Source of the DNA: Geobacter sp. UBA5730
GTDB lineage: Bacteria > Desulfobacterota > Desulfuromonadia > Geobacterales > Pseudopelobacteraceae
DNA length: 64,000 bases
Direction of reading: 5' to 3'
NCBI GenBank assembly: GCA_002419465.1
Contig: DIGE01000004.1
Span: 1 to 64,000, forward strand
Both the position numbers and the translations under genes were made by a program. This document shows positions 35,813 to 44,631 of this stretch, piece by piece; the first letter of the stretch is position 1; every line of letters starts with the position of its first letter. The notes below the pieces were generated by a model. The model was given only the letters and a program-made list of their open reading frames with translations. It ran no database searches and was not told where the DNA came from.

Positions 35813-37068
35813 GTAAACGGGATGTCGGTCAGGAAAACTTGATCTGCTCCTTCTGCGGCAAAACCCAGGAAGAGGTCAGAAAGCTGATTGCAGGTCCGGC
35901 GGTCTACATCTGCGATGAATGTATCGAGCTGTGCAACGACATCATCGCCGAAGAGATCCGGATGGAAGATGCTTTGGGGCCCGATGTCAAAAAGCTTCCC
36001 AAGCCACGTGAAATAAAGGAATTCCTCGATGAGTACGTGGTTGGCCAGGAAATGGCCAAAAAGGTGCTTTCCGTAGCGGTTTACAACCACTACAAACGTA
36101 TTGAGAGTCAGCCCAAGCCGGGTGATGTAGAGATGCAGAAGAGCAATATCCTGATCCTGGGCCCCACCGGCTCAGGTAAAACCCTGCTGGCTCAGACTCT
36201 GGCCCGGATTCTCAAGGTACCTTTTGCCATGGCCGATGCAACCAACCTGACTGAGGCCGGTTATGTTGGCGAGGATGTGGAAAATATCATCCTGTCACTT
36301 TTGCAGGCCGCTGACTATGATGTCGAGCGGGCCCAGAAGGGGATCGTCTACATCGATGAGATCGACAAGATAGCCCGCAAGGCTGACTCGCCATCGTTAA
36401 CCCGGGATGTCTCGGGCGAAGGGGTGCAGCAGGCATTGTTGAAGATCATCGAAGGGACCGTTGCCAGCATCCCCCCCAAGGGCGGCCGTAAACACCCCCA
36501 GCAGGAGTTTTTGAAGGTGGATACCACCAACATCCTGTTTATCTGTGGCGGTGCCTTTGCCGGTCTGGATGGTGTGATCCAGCAACGTATCGGCAAAAAG
36601 ACCCTGGGCTTCGGGGCTGATGTCAGAAAGCGTGAAGAGAAAAAGGCCGGTGAACTGCTGTTGCAGGTCACTCCCGAGGATCTGTTAAAGTACGGCTATA
36701 TCCCTGAGTTTATTGGGCGTCTCCCCATGCTGGCCAGTCTGACTGAGCTTGATGAGGATGCCTTGGTGCAAATTCTGACCGAGCCCAAAAACGCTCTGTC
36801 CAAGCAGTACCAGAAGTTGTTGGAGATGGAAGGGGTGCGGTTGCGTTTTTCCGATGGCGCACTGGTTGCCATTGCCAGGGAGGCGATCAAGCGTAACACC
36901 GGCGCTCGTGGTTTGCGTGCGATTCTGGAAGGCGCAATGCTTGATATCATGTACGAAATTCCGTCACAGCAGCTACTGCGTGAGGTGGTGATCAGTGAAG
37001 AAGTGATCTATCGCCGAGAGCGTCCGTTACTGGTCTACGACCAGACAACCGCCTCCGCAGCGGCGTAA
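35809..37068 (+). CDS. clpX: Clp protease ATP-binding subunit ClpX
   Basis: AAA+ unfoldase of 419 residues. A zinc-binding domain with CSFCGK and CDECIELC opens the chain; Walker A GPTGSGKTLLAQ and Walker B VYIDEIDKIA follow. The ClpP-docking loop reads LGF (in KKTLGFGADV) where E. coli has IGF. tig, clpP and clpX form the classical cluster. Confidence 0.96.
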   Translation: MSKRDVGQENLICSFCGKTQEEVRKLIAGPAVYICDECIELCNDIIAEEIRMEDALGPDVKKLPKPREIKEFLDEYVVGQEMAKKVLSVAVYNHYKRIESQPKPGDVEMQKSNILILGPTGSGKTLLAQTLARILKVPFAMADATNLTEAGYVGEDVENIILSLLQAADYDVERAQKGIVYIDEIDKIARKADSPSLTRDVSGEGVQQALLKIIEGTVASIPPKGGRKHPQQEFLKVDTTNILFICGGAFAGLDGVIQQRIGKKTLGFGADVRKREEKKAGELLLQVTPEDLLKYGYIPEFIGRLPMLASLTELDEDALVQILTEPKNALSKQYQKLLEMEGVRLRFSDGALVAIAREAIKRNTGARGLRAILEGAMLDIMYEIPSQQLLREVVISEEVIYRRERPLLVYDQTTASAAA

Positions 37069-37159
37069 AACCTGAAAAAGTGCTTGACACCGTCAAACAC
37101 GATCTGGTAAAGACGACAACGCTTCACAACTTCTCTTTACTAATTCCAGGAGGTGTCAC

Positions 37160-37438
37160 GTGACGAAAGCTGAACTGATTACCGCTGTTGCCGAAAAAGC
37201 CGGTTTGAAGAAAGTCGAAGCAGAGAAGGCCGTATCTGCCTTCATCGCAACCGTAACCGCCGCTCTCAAAAAGGGCGACAAGCTGAGCCTGGTTGGTTTC
37301 GGCACCTTCAGCACCAACAAGCGTGCTGCTCGTAAGGGTCAAAACCCCCAGACCGGCAAGAAGATCACCATTCCTGCCGCTACCGTGCCCAAGTTCAAGC
37401 CGGGTAAGACTCTGAAGGAAGCGGTAAACAAGAAATAA
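37160..37438 (+). CDS. hup: DNA-binding protein HU
   Basis: Histone-like nucleoid protein of 92 residues. The signature GFGTFSTNKRAARKGQNPQT forms the DNA-embracing arm with its tip proline. It starts at GTG 37160 behind a strong AGGAGGTG site. TTGACA at 37084-37089 marks a likely promoter. tRNA genes follow 24 bases downstream. Confidence 0.93.
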   Translation: MTKAELITAVAEKAGLKKVEAEKAVSAFIATVTAALKKGDKLSLVGFGTFSTNKRAARKGQNPQTGKKITIPAATVPKFKPGKTLKEAVNKK

Positions 37439-37462
37439 TCAGCTTCTCGTCGTTCGTTTATT

Positions 37463-37539
37463 GGGGTTGTAGCTCAGTTGGTTAGAGTGCCGGCCTGTCA
37501 CGCCGGAGGTCGCGGGTTCGAGCCCCGTCAACCCCGCCA
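37463..37539 (+). tRNA. tRNA-Asp (anticodon GTC), copy 1
   Basis: Acceptor GGGGTTG/CAACCCC, anticodon stem CCGGC/GCCGG around CTGTCAC (anticodon GTC), T-arm CGGGTTCGAGCCCCG and encoded CCA. It is identical to the copy at 37734-37810. Confidence 0.95.
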
Positions 37540-37554
37540 TTACCTGTAGTAATC

Positions 37555-37630
37555 GGGTGAATAGCTCAGCTGGGAGAGCGCCAGCCTTACAAGCTGGATG
37601 TCGGGGGTTCGATCCCCTCTTCACCCACCA
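37555..37630 (+). tRNA. tRNA-Val (anticodon TAC)
   Basis: Acceptor GGGTGAA/TTCACCC, anticodon stem CCAGC/GCTGG around CTTACAA (anticodon TAC), T-arm GGGGTTCGATCCCC and encoded CCA. Confidence 0.95.
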
Positions 37631-37639
37631 AGAAACAGG

Positions 37640-37667
37640 GAGGGAAAAGGCGACTTTTCCCTTTTTT
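37640..37667 (+). terminator. Intrinsic terminator after tRNA-Val
   Basis: GGGAAAAG and CTTTTCCC form a stem followed by TTTTTTCTC. Confidence 0.7.
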
Positions 37668-37733
37668 CTCGAACCAGCAAGCAGGGGCCGGGTGGTTACC
37701 GGCCAAGGCAGAACCATAGTTCTGTACCTGTAA

Positions 37734-37810
37734 GGGGTTGTAGCTCAGTTGGTTAGAGTGCCGGCCTGTCACGCCGGAGGTCGCGGGTTCGAGCCCCGTC
37801 AACCCCGCCA
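37734..37810 (+). tRNA. tRNA-Asp (anticodon GTC), copy 2
   Basis: Same 77-base sequence as the copy at 37463-37539. It is followed by a terminator and then the glycosyltransferase gene. Confidence 0.95.
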
Positions 37811-37817
37811 TAATCTT

Positions 37818-37846
37818 CAGAGGGCGTTCGTCGGGCGCCCTCTTTT
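37818..37846 (+). terminator. Intrinsic terminator after the tRNA cluster
   Basis: AGAGGGCG and CGCCCTCT form a stem followed by TTTTCG. Confidence 0.7.
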
Positions 37847-37877
37847 TCGTTTACCCCGTCCAGATTGTGAGCGTCAT

Positions 37878-38609
37878 ATGGACACAGCCTACGTCGTCAT
37901 ACCTACCTACAATGAACGGGACAACCTGCGCCCGTTGACCAGTCGTATCCTGTGCCAGCATGACTCTCTGCGTATCCTGATTGTTGATGACAACTCGCCT
38001 GATGGTACCGGAGAACTGGCTGACGAGTTGGCTGCCGAAGATAGCCGTATTCAGGTAGTGCATCGCCCAGCCAAACTGGGCTTGGGCTCTGCTTACCGTG
38101 AGGGCTTCCGCAAGGCTTTGGATTCGGGGGCTGACTACTTGATCGAGATGGACGCCGACTTTTCCCATGACCCGGCCGTATTACCACTGTTTCTGGAAAA
38201 GATTGCTGAGTGCGATCTGGTGATCGGTTCCCGTTACCAGGACGGGATCAGCGTGGTCAACTGGCCTCTGCGCCGTTTGATGCTGAGTTACGGTGCCAAT
38301 GTCTACACCCGTCTGGTTACCGGTCTGAAGATCATGGATTGCACCAGTGGCTTTAAATGTTTCCGCCGTAGCCTGCTGGAGCGGATCGACCTTGATCGGG
38401 TCCGCTCCGACGGTTATTCCTTCCAGATCGAGATGCATTTCCGTTGCGCCGAACTGGGTGCCCGCATTTGTGAGGTGCCGATTATCTTTATTGACCGCCG
38501 GGTCGGACAGTCCAAGATGTCAAAGCGGATTGTACGCGAGGCGGTGATAATGGTCTGGAAGCTGAAACTGGGCAGCCTGCTGCGTCGTCTGTTCGGCAGG
38601 AATCGTTAG
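37878..38609 (+). CDS. Polyprenol monophosphomannose synthase-like glycosyltransferase (GT2)
   Basis: Family 2 glycosyltransferase, 243 residues, similar to dolichol/polyprenol-phosphate mannose synthases: VIPTYNERDNL at the N-terminus, DDNSPDGTGELAD, the EMDADFSHDP nucleotide/metal site, and a C-terminal RRVGQSKMS. It has no transmembrane anchor of its own. The next gene is a small membrane protein 2 bases away. The sugar donor is not certain. Confidence 0.85.
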   Translation: MDTAYVVIPTYNERDNLRPLTSRILCQHDSLRILIVDDNSPDGTGELADELAAEDSRIQVVHRPAKLGLGSAYREGFRKALDSGADYLIEMDADFSHDPAVLPLFLEKIAECDLVIGSRYQDGISVVNWPLRRLMLSYGANVYTRLVTGLKIMDCTSGFKCFRRSLLERIDLDRVRSDGYSFQIEMHFRCAELGARICEVPIIFIDRRVGQSKMSKRIVREAVIMVWKLKLGSLLRRLFGRNR

Positions 38610-38611
38610 GC

Positions 38612-38797
38612 ATGTTGGCAGTACTCTGGTCATTGCTGGCGGTGCTCTCCTTCTGGTGCTGGGTTGCTACGATCGGGATAGGCATAGCACGCGCCTTCCC
38701 AAAAGGGCGGCGTTATGACGTTCGTCTGGCGTTCTACTGGGGTGGGGTGGCGCTTGTCTTTGGCTTCTGTTGGGTCGTAGGACTGTCCAAGGCATGA
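38612..38797 (+). CDS. Small two-helix membrane protein
   Basis: A 61-residue protein with two hydrophobic segments (about residues 3-26 and 42-57) separated by a basic loop (RAFPKGRRYDVR). It starts two bases after the glycosyltransferase stop, which suggests co-translation and perhaps a membrane-partner role for that enzyme. Function unknown. Confidence 0.55.
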   Translation: MLAVLWSLLAVLSFWCWVATIGIGIARAFPKGRRYDVRLAFYWGGVALVFGFCWVVGLSKA

Positions 38798-38914
38798 AGA
38801 AGGTATGATACACAGGTTTGAGTTGTCATTCACCGGCTTAAATGATAGAGCCTCTAACTGATCCGTTGTCGACCAACTCGGCAGGACCCCATGAATAAGG
38901 CGTGGTGACTATCC

Positions 38915-39598
38915 ATGATTCAGTTTCATTCTGTTTCACTTGCCTATCAGAAGGATGCCACAGCCCTGCAGAACATCTCCTGCAAGGTTGCCAAGGGCGA
39001 GTTTGTTTTTCTTACCGGCCCGTCCGGGGCCGGTAAGACTACCTTGCTGCGTTTGATCTATGGTGCCCTGAACCCTACCCGTGGACAGGTGTTGATTGAC
39101 GGTCAGAATATCAGCCGTTTCAGCCGCTCACAATTTCCCTTTCTGCGGCGCTCCATCGGGGTGGTGTTCCAGGATTTCAAGCTGTTACAAAACCGTACCG
39201 TGTTTGAAAACGTGGCCATCACACTTGAGGTGCTGGGTTGGGACCGGGGCGATATCAGTAAGCGGGTCATGTATATTCTGCGGCAGATGGGAATGGAGTC
39301 TAAAATCCATCTGATTCCCCAGCGTCTGTCCGGCGGTGAACAGCAGCGGGTTGCCCTGGCCAGGGCTTTGGTGAACAGCCCCAAGATTCTGCTGGCCGAC
39401 GAGCCCACCGGAAATCTTGACGAAGCCAACAAGCTGCAGATTCTGAACATTTTCAAGGAGGCCAACGTGAAAGGGACCACCGTGGTGGTGGCCACCCATG
39501 ATCGTCGCCTGATAGAGCAGGCCCACTACCGGACGATCAGGCTTCAGGCCGGTGAGTTGGCAGGGGATGGGGAGGCGAGCGATGAAGTCGTCGCGTAA
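38915..39598 (+). CDS. ftsE: Cell division ATP-binding protein FtsE
   Basis: ABC-type ATPase of the FtsEX divisome complex, 227 residues: Walker A GPSGAGKTTLL, signature LSGGEQQRVALARAL, Walker B ILLADEPTGNLD. It overlaps ftsX by 17 bases. FtsEX activates peptidoglycan hydrolases through an EnvC-type partner, encoded two genes on. Confidence 0.95.
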   Translation: MIQFHSVSLAYQKDATALQNISCKVAKGEFVFLTGPSGAGKTTLLRLIYGALNPTRGQVLIDGQNISRFSRSQFPFLRRSIGVVFQDFKLLQNRTVFENVAITLEVLGWDRGDISKRVMYILRQMGMESKIHLIPQRLSGGEQQRVALARALVNSPKILLADEPTGNLDEANKLQILNIFKEANVKGTTVVVATHDRRLIEQAHYRTIRLQAGELAGDGEASDEVVA

Positions 39599-40532
39599 CA
39601 TAGTCAAGCGTCCCACCATGTCCCACCAGGGAGCCTCGGGGCGTATGCGTTATTTCCTTGGCCGGGCTCTGGCCAATATCCGTCAAAACGTTTTTGTGAA
39701 TGTGGTCACAGTGGGCACCATTACTCTGGCCCTGCTGATCGTGGCACTGTTTCTGCTGCTGGTGGTCAATTTGGAGAATGCCGCAGAGTCTTGGAGTGAA
39801 CGGGTTCAGGTTACGGTCTACTTTGACAAGGAATTAACAGCGCAGGAGCAGACTGATCTCAAAAACAGGATTCAGGCCTTGCCCGGTACGGTAAAGGTAG
39901 GATGGGTGGGCCGTGATGAGGCGCTCAAGCGTTTTAAGGGGCGGCTGAAGGGGCAGGAGACGCTGCTCGAAGGGGTGCGTCCCGAGATTCTGCCGACCTC
40001 ATTTGAGATTGCCCTGAAAAAGAGCAGCCGTAGTAGCGAGGCGGTGGAGGCCTATGTGGCCCGCCTGAAAATGGTGCCTGGCATCGGTGAGATTCAGTAC
40101 GGCGAGGAATGGGTGCGTCGCTTCAACACCTTCCTGACCTTTATGCGGTTGGTGGGCGCGTTGGTTGGTGGTTTTCTGCTGATTGCGGTGGTCTTCATCG
40201 TCTCCAACACCATCAGGCTGACCATCTACGCCCGGCGTGACGAACTGGAAGTGATGTCGCTGGTTGGGGCTACCCGCCTGTTTATCAAGATGCCTTTTCT
40301 GATTGAGGGACTTGTGCAGGGGTTGGCCGGCGGCTTGTTGTCCCTGATCCTGATCGTGTTGATCTATCAATTGTTTTTGCATAATGCCGGGAATTTTTTA
40401 ACCTTCAATCCGGTCACTTCCGGTCTGGCTTTCCTTCCGGTTGAATTCATGCTCGGCCTGGTGGCGGTCGGCGCGCTGCTGGGAGTTACGGGGAGTCTTA
40501 CTTCCCTGCGACGTTTTATGGCGGACAGCTAG
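39582..40532 (+). CDS. ftsX: Cell division protein FtsX
   Basis: Membrane partner of FtsE, 316 residues, with four predicted transmembrane segments (about 45-68, 190-215, 240-265 and 285-308) and a periplasmic domain between the first two that carries the FtsX-type ECD region. ATG 39582 lies inside the ftsE reading frame, giving an overlapping start with a GGCGAG-like site. Confidence 0.92.
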   Translation: MKSSRNIVKRPTMSHQGASGRMRYFLGRALANIRQNVFVNVVTVGTITLALLIVALFLLLVVNLENAAESWSERVQVTVYFDKELTAQEQTDLKNRIQALPGTVKVGWVGRDEALKRFKGRLKGQETLLEGVRPEILPTSFEIALKKSSRSSEAVEAYVARLKMVPGIGEIQYGEEWVRRFNTFLTFMRLVGALVGGFLLIAVVFIVSNTIRLTIYARRDELEVMSLVGATRLFIKMPFLIEGLVQGLAGGLLSLILIVLIYQLFLHNAGNFLTFNPVTSGLAFLPVEFMLGLVAVGALLGVTGSLTSLRRFMADS

Positions 40533-40536
40533 GCCG

Positions 40537-41727
40537 ATGATTCGCACCCTGCTGCTTCTTATCGTCGCTGCGTTGCTGGTGTTGGCAGGCAGTGCCCTGG
40601 CCAGTTCTCCCCATGATGAACTGCGTGGGGTTCGACGTGAGATTCGTGCAAAGCAAACCCTGCTGAAGAAGACCAAAAAGGTCGAGGCGGCGGTATCGCA
40701 GGAACTCCAGGATATTCTGAAAAACCTTGCCCGCAAGGAATCCGAGTTAAAACAGCTTGACCGTGATCTGTCCACGGTTGAAGGCGCCATTGCACGTACT
40801 GGACAAGAGGTGGCCCGAGTCACCGAAGAGGCCCAGGTGAAGCAGCGTCAGATCGAACGTCGTCTGACAGCACTGTATAAGGCTGGAGAACTGGGAGCGG
40901 TGCGGATGTTCTTTTCTGCCGAAAGTTTTCCTCAGATGGCAGAGAATATTCGTTACATGCGTTCGGTGCTGGAACATGATAAACGGATTTTTGCCGAATA
41001 CACTCAGAAACTTGAGGAGTTGAGCCAGCTGAAGGTGCGGCTCGAACAGGATGCATCCCGCAAGGAACGGCTGAAAGGTACCATTGCTTCTAAAAAAAAT
41101 GAGATTGAAGAGGAAAAGCAAAAGAAGGCCAGTCTGCTCTCCAAGGTGCAAGGTGATCGTAAATCTTACGAACAGTCAATCAAGGAGCTGAGTGCCAACG
41201 CAGCACGTTTGCAGAACATGTTGAACCGTTTGGAAGCCGAGAGCCGGCGGCGGGCCTTCCAAAAGCAGGAAAAACCCGGTAGTACCCGCAAAGTTCCCCC
41301 TGAGTTGCCGCCGGTGCCTGATCGTGGTTTTGCCTCCCAAAAAGGGCGGTTGCCGATGCCGGTGCGTGGTCAGGTGCTGGAGGGCTTTGGCAAGCATAAA
41401 CACCCCGAGTTCAACTCTTATACGTTTACCAAGGGACTCTTCATTGCGGCTCCGGCAGGCAGTGAGATCAAAGCGGTCTATGAGGGAACGGTGATATTTG
41501 CCGACTACTTCAAGGGTTACGGCAATATGGTGATTGTTGACCATGGCGGAGGCTATTTCACACTGTATGCCCATGCTGCCCGTATTAACCGCAAGGTCGG
41601 CAGTGAGATCGGCCGTGGCGATACCTTGGCGGTGGTGGGGGATGTTGACTCTACGCGGGGGCCGGTGCTTTACTTTGAGGTCAGGCACCAGGGTAAGCCA
41701 CAGGACCCGGCCGGCTGGATCCGTTGA
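40537..41727 (+). CDS. envC: EnvC-like murein hydrolase activator (degenerate M23 domain)
   Basis: A 396-residue exported protein: signal peptide (LLLLIVAALLVLAGSALA), a long coiled coil at about 25-250, and a C-terminal LytM/M23 domain. In that domain the zinc-ligand positions of active enzymes are not conserved (KGLFI replaces the HxxxD region, GPVLYFEV replaces GPHLHFEV). It is therefore likely an activator of amidases, as EnvC is, rather than an enzyme. It directly follows ftsX, which recruits EnvC in other bacteria. Confidence 0.87.
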   Translation: MIRTLLLLIVAALLVLAGSALASSPHDELRGVRREIRAKQTLLKKTKKVEAAVSQELQDILKNLARKESELKQLDRDLSTVEGAIARTGQEVARVTEEAQVKQRQIERRLTALYKAGELGAVRMFFSAESFPQMAENIRYMRSVLEHDKRIFAEYTQKLEELSQLKVRLEQDASRKERLKGTIASKKNEIEEEKQKKASLLSKVQGDRKSYEQSIKELSANAARLQNMLNRLEAESRRRAFQKQEKPGSTRKVPPELPPVPDRGFASQKGRLPMPVRGQVLEGFGKHKHPEFNSYTFTKGLFIAAPAGSEIKAVYEGTVIFADYFKGYGNMVIVDHGGGYFTLYAHAARINRKVGSEIGRGDTLAVVGDVDSTRGPVLYFEVRHQGKPQDPAGWIR

Positions 41728-41816
41728 CCTTTGGAAAAAATCCTCGTTTCCCAGGGATAATAGTTGTATTAGTAGATACTATAGTGATTCACCATCTTTC
41801 GGAGGAAGAGACAAAC

Positions 41817-43181
41817 ATGCAGAAGCCTGGCAGAACCAAAAAGGTGGCCCTTGGATTTCTGGTGGCAGCGGTTGCCCTGATTACCTTCATCGGCATCAGC
41901 ACCCAGCGACGTTGTGATGCCCAGGGTGGCAAGGAATACGAGTACATCGGCCTGTTTACCGATGTGATGACCATCGTTAAAAAGAACTATGTTGAAGAGG
42001 TTGACTCCAAAAAACTGATCTATGGCGCCATCAACGGTATGCTGGCGGCCCTGGACCCGCATAGTTCCTTCATGACCCCTGAAACCTTCAAGGAGATGAA
42101 GATCGATACCAAGGGGGCTTTCGGTGGGCTGGGGATCGAGATCAGTATCAAGGATGGCATCCTGACGGTTATTTCTCCCATTGAAGATACCCCTGCCCAG
42201 CGGGCCGGTATCAAGGCCGGTGACCAGATTCTCAAGATAGATGAGCGTTTTACCAAGGATCTCTCGATCACCGATGCGGTCAAGCGGATGCGGGGGCCCA
42301 AGGGGTCCAAGGTGATCCTGACCATCATGCGGGATGGATTTGACCGTCCGAAAGAGTTCCCGCTGGCCCGTGACATTATCCAGGTCAAGAGCGTTAGGTC
42401 TCGCCTGTTTGACGGTGGCTACGGCTATGTGCGGGTGGCCCAGTTCCAGGAGCGCACCGATGAGGATTTTGCCAAGGCGCTGAAGACCCTGGTTGAGGAA
42501 AACAAGGGCAAGCAACTGTCCGGGCTGGTGCTGGACCTGCGGAATGATCCCGGCGGGTTGTTGGACCAGGCCGTCCGGATATCTGATCACTTTGTGGAGA
42601 ACGGAAAGCTGATTGTCTATACCGCTGGCCGTGAAAAGGAATCCCGCATGCAGTTCAATGCCAGTAACCGCAGCAAAGAACCTGGCTATCCTATTGTGGT
42701 GCTGATCAACGGCGGCAGCGCCAGCGCTTCCGAGATTGTGGCCGGCGCTCTCCAGGATCATAAGCGTGGTGTGGTGATGGGCACCCAGAGTTTTGGCAAG
42801 GGCTCAGTGCAGACCATCATCCCGCTCTCCGATGAATCAGGCTTGCGGCTGACCACTGCCCGTTACTATACACCGCTGGGGCGCTCCATTCAGGCCAAAG
42901 GCATCACTCCCGACATTCTGGTGGATCAGCTGGATTTGCCCAAGGAGCCATCCAAGCGTGAGATGCAGCTGCTCCGTGAAAAGGATCTGGAGAACCACTT
43001 TGAAGGGGATGGCAAGGGTGAACCGACGCCCGAGAAACAGGAGGAGCCCAAGGAAGCAAAATCTGACAAGGGCGATAAAAAATCCGTTGATCCGCTTAAG
43101 GTTGACTATCAGCTGCTACGGGCCGTTGACCTGCTGAAGAGCTGGGAGATTCTCAAAACACTGGGGTCGGCCAAGCCATAG
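41817..43181 (+). CDS. ctpA: Carboxy-terminal processing protease (S41)
   Basis: Periplasmic serine protease, 454 residues: a signal anchor (VALGFLVAAVALITFIGIS), a PDZ domain near residues 95-180 (GGLGIEISIKDG), and the S41 catalytic core with the serine in GGSASASEIVAG and the lysine in TQSFGKGSVQ. A charged KE-rich stretch lies near the C-terminus. The start is the ATG downstream of GGAGGAAGAG. It sits with peptidoglycan hydrolase genes; related proteases degrade such hydrolases. Confidence 0.93.
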   Translation: MQKPGRTKKVALGFLVAAVALITFIGISTQRRCDAQGGKEYEYIGLFTDVMTIVKKNYVEEVDSKKLIYGAINGMLAALDPHSSFMTPETFKEMKIDTKGAFGGLGIEISIKDGILTVISPIEDTPAQRAGIKAGDQILKIDERFTKDLSITDAVKRMRGPKGSKVILTIMRDGFDRPKEFPLARDIIQVKSVRSRLFDGGYGYVRVAQFQERTDEDFAKALKTLVEENKGKQLSGLVLDLRNDPGGLLDQAVRISDHFVENGKLIVYTAGREKESRMQFNASNRSKEPGYPIVVLINGGSASASEIVAGALQDHKRGVVMGTQSFGKGSVQTIIPLSDESGLRLTTARYYTPLGRSIQAKGITPDILVDQLDLPKEPSKREMQLLREKDLENHFEGDGKGEPTPEKQEEPKEAKSDKGDKKSVDPLKVDYQLLRAVDLLKSWEILKTLGSAKP

Positions 43182-44165
43182 ATGCCACAGAAACCTCGGC
43201 AACCACGGACGAATCGTTACAAACAGCAGAACGGCAAGGGCGCAACCGCCCTTGCCGTTTTCCTTGTCCTGTTGTTGTTTGTGCTGGTGGGCAGCTACTA
43301 TTTCCTGTCTTGGCAGCAGAAAGAGCCCCCGGTGGTGAAGTTGCAACCGGCAGGTGCTGCCGCTCCCCGTCCCGCACAGGTGTTTTCCTCGACTGCCCCT
43401 GATGATCTGCCCCGACCAATCAAGGAGGCCGGTCCTGATTGGGAACACTATACCGATGATGCGGTGCCCGCGCCTGTCGCGCCGTTGCCACGAACCAAGG
43501 GTAGCGCCGAGTTGGCCATCATTGTCGACGACATGGGCAGCTCACTGCAAGAGATTCGCAGTCTAACCGCCATCGGGGTTCCGCTCTCCTATGCCGTGAT
43601 CCCCGGCCTGCGCCATGATGGTGAGGTTGCGGCTTTTGCCGTTGGGCAGGGTGGCGAGGTGCTGGTACATATGCCGATGCAATCCAAGGAATATCCACAG
43701 CGTCGTCTGGAAGCGAACGGGCTGTTGCTTGATCATGATGAACGTCAGTTGCAGACGCTGTTGGAAGGTTATTTTGAACGGATTCCTCAGGCAGTTGGGG
43801 CCAACAATCACACCGGCTCGGCTTTTACCGAAGACGTTGCACGGATGCGGGTGGTGTTGGGGCAGCTCAAACAGAGGGGCATGTTTTTTGTAGACAGCGT
43901 TACCACCTCGGCCACGGTCGGACCACGGGTAGCGGCTGACCTGCAGTTGAAGACTGCGCGCCGGGACGTGTTTCTTGACAATGAACAGGATGAAACGTAC
44001 ATCCGGGGCCAGTTGGACAAGGCCGTTGCCCGGGCGGGAAAAACCGGTCGGGCTATCGCCATCTGCCACCCCCATCCGACCACTATTGCCACGCTGGCCA
44101 AGACACTGCCGGGCCTGAAGCAGCAGGGGATAACCCTGGTGCCCGTCTCAAAGCTGGTGCATTAG
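43182..44165 (+). CDS. Divergent polysaccharide deacetylase family protein
   Basis: A 327-residue membrane-anchored protein: N-terminal transmembrane helix (AVFLVLLLFVLVGSYYFL), a proline-rich linker, then a YibQ-type (DUF610) deacetylase-like domain from about residue 105 (AIIVDDMGSSLQEIR, HMPMQSKEYP, GANNHTGSAFTED, FVDSVTT, ICHPHPTTI). It starts directly after the ctpA stop. In other bacteria this family often sits next to envC and ctpA. Activity is not established. Confidence 0.85.
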   Translation: MPQKPRQPRTNRYKQQNGKGATALAVFLVLLLFVLVGSYYFLSWQQKEPPVVKLQPAGAAAPRPAQVFSSTAPDDLPRPIKEAGPDWEHYTDDAVPAPVAPLPRTKGSAELAIIVDDMGSSLQEIRSLTAIGVPLSYAVIPGLRHDGEVAAFAVGQGGEVLVHMPMQSKEYPQRRLEANGLLLDHDERQLQTLLEGYFERIPQAVGANNHTGSAFTEDVARMRVVLGQLKQRGMFFVDSVTTSATVGPRVAADLQLKTARRDVFLDNEQDETYIRGQLDKAVARAGKTGRAIAICHPHPTTIATLAKTLPGLKQQGITLVPVSKLVH

Positions 44166-44352
44166 CAGGCTGTTGAAATTTAACTAGTTATTTACACTGA
44201 TTTATGGTACATTTTTGCGCATAATATCTCGGAATCATTGATAAGAGTAGATTAACCGAAATCACAACGATTTGAACAACGAAACAAACTCGAAAATCGA
44301 TCTGAAGATCGAATAGGCATCAAAGTAAGTCGAATTTCAACGACCTGTTAGC
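44163..44352. mobile_element. MITE-like element with terminal inverted repeats
   Basis: A stretch of about 190 bases, richer in A and T than the flanks, with ends TAGCAGGCTGTTGAAATTT and (reverse complement of the right end) TAACAGGTCGTTGAAATTC, which agree at 15 of 19 positions. It contains no gene. The left end starts inside the stop codon of the deacetylase-like gene. The same end occurs at bases 1-25 in the opposite orientation. Confidence 0.6.
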
Positions 44353-44452
44353 GCAAGCCAATCCAACAATTAAGAGCCCTCTCATGGGCGGGAAGTGTGA
44401 CGTTTATCTCGTGATATCCTTACACCCCACAGCCTGTTTAGCTAAAAACCGC

Positions 44453-44482
44453 TTGACAGGTTCTTGTGGTAGCTGCTATGTA
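44453..44482 (+). promoter_or_regulatory. Sigma-70 promoter for tRNA-Val and probably thrS
   Basis: Consensus TTGACA (44453-44458), an 18-base spacer and TATGTA (44477-44482), with the tRNA starting 17 bases later. Confidence 0.65.
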
Positions 44483-44498
44483 AACAATTCCTTGCTGG

Positions 44499-44573
44499 AG
44501 GCGCGTAGCTCAGGGGGAGAGCGCTACCCTGACACGGTAGAGGTCGGCGGTTCGAAACCGCCCGCGCCTACCA
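44499..44573 (+). tRNA. tRNA-Val (anticodon GAC)
   Basis: Acceptor AGGCGCG/CGCGCCT, anticodon stem CTACC/GGTAG around CTGACAC (anticodon GAC), T-arm CGGTTCGAAACCG and encoded CCA. Confidence 0.94.
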
Positions 44574-44587
44574 TTTGACTTGAGAAT

Positions 44588-44617
44588 GGCATCGGCGTAC
44601 CGATGCCTTTTCTGTTT
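44588..44617 (+). terminator. Hairpin between tRNA-Val and thrS (terminator or leader element)
   Basis: GGCATCGG and CCGATGCC form an 8-bp stem around CGTA, followed by TTTTCTGTTT. It ends only about 15 bases before the thrS start, so there is little room for another promoter. It may be a leaky terminator or part of a thrS leader. Confidence 0.6.
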
Positions 44618-44631
44618 GGAGAAAACGGACC

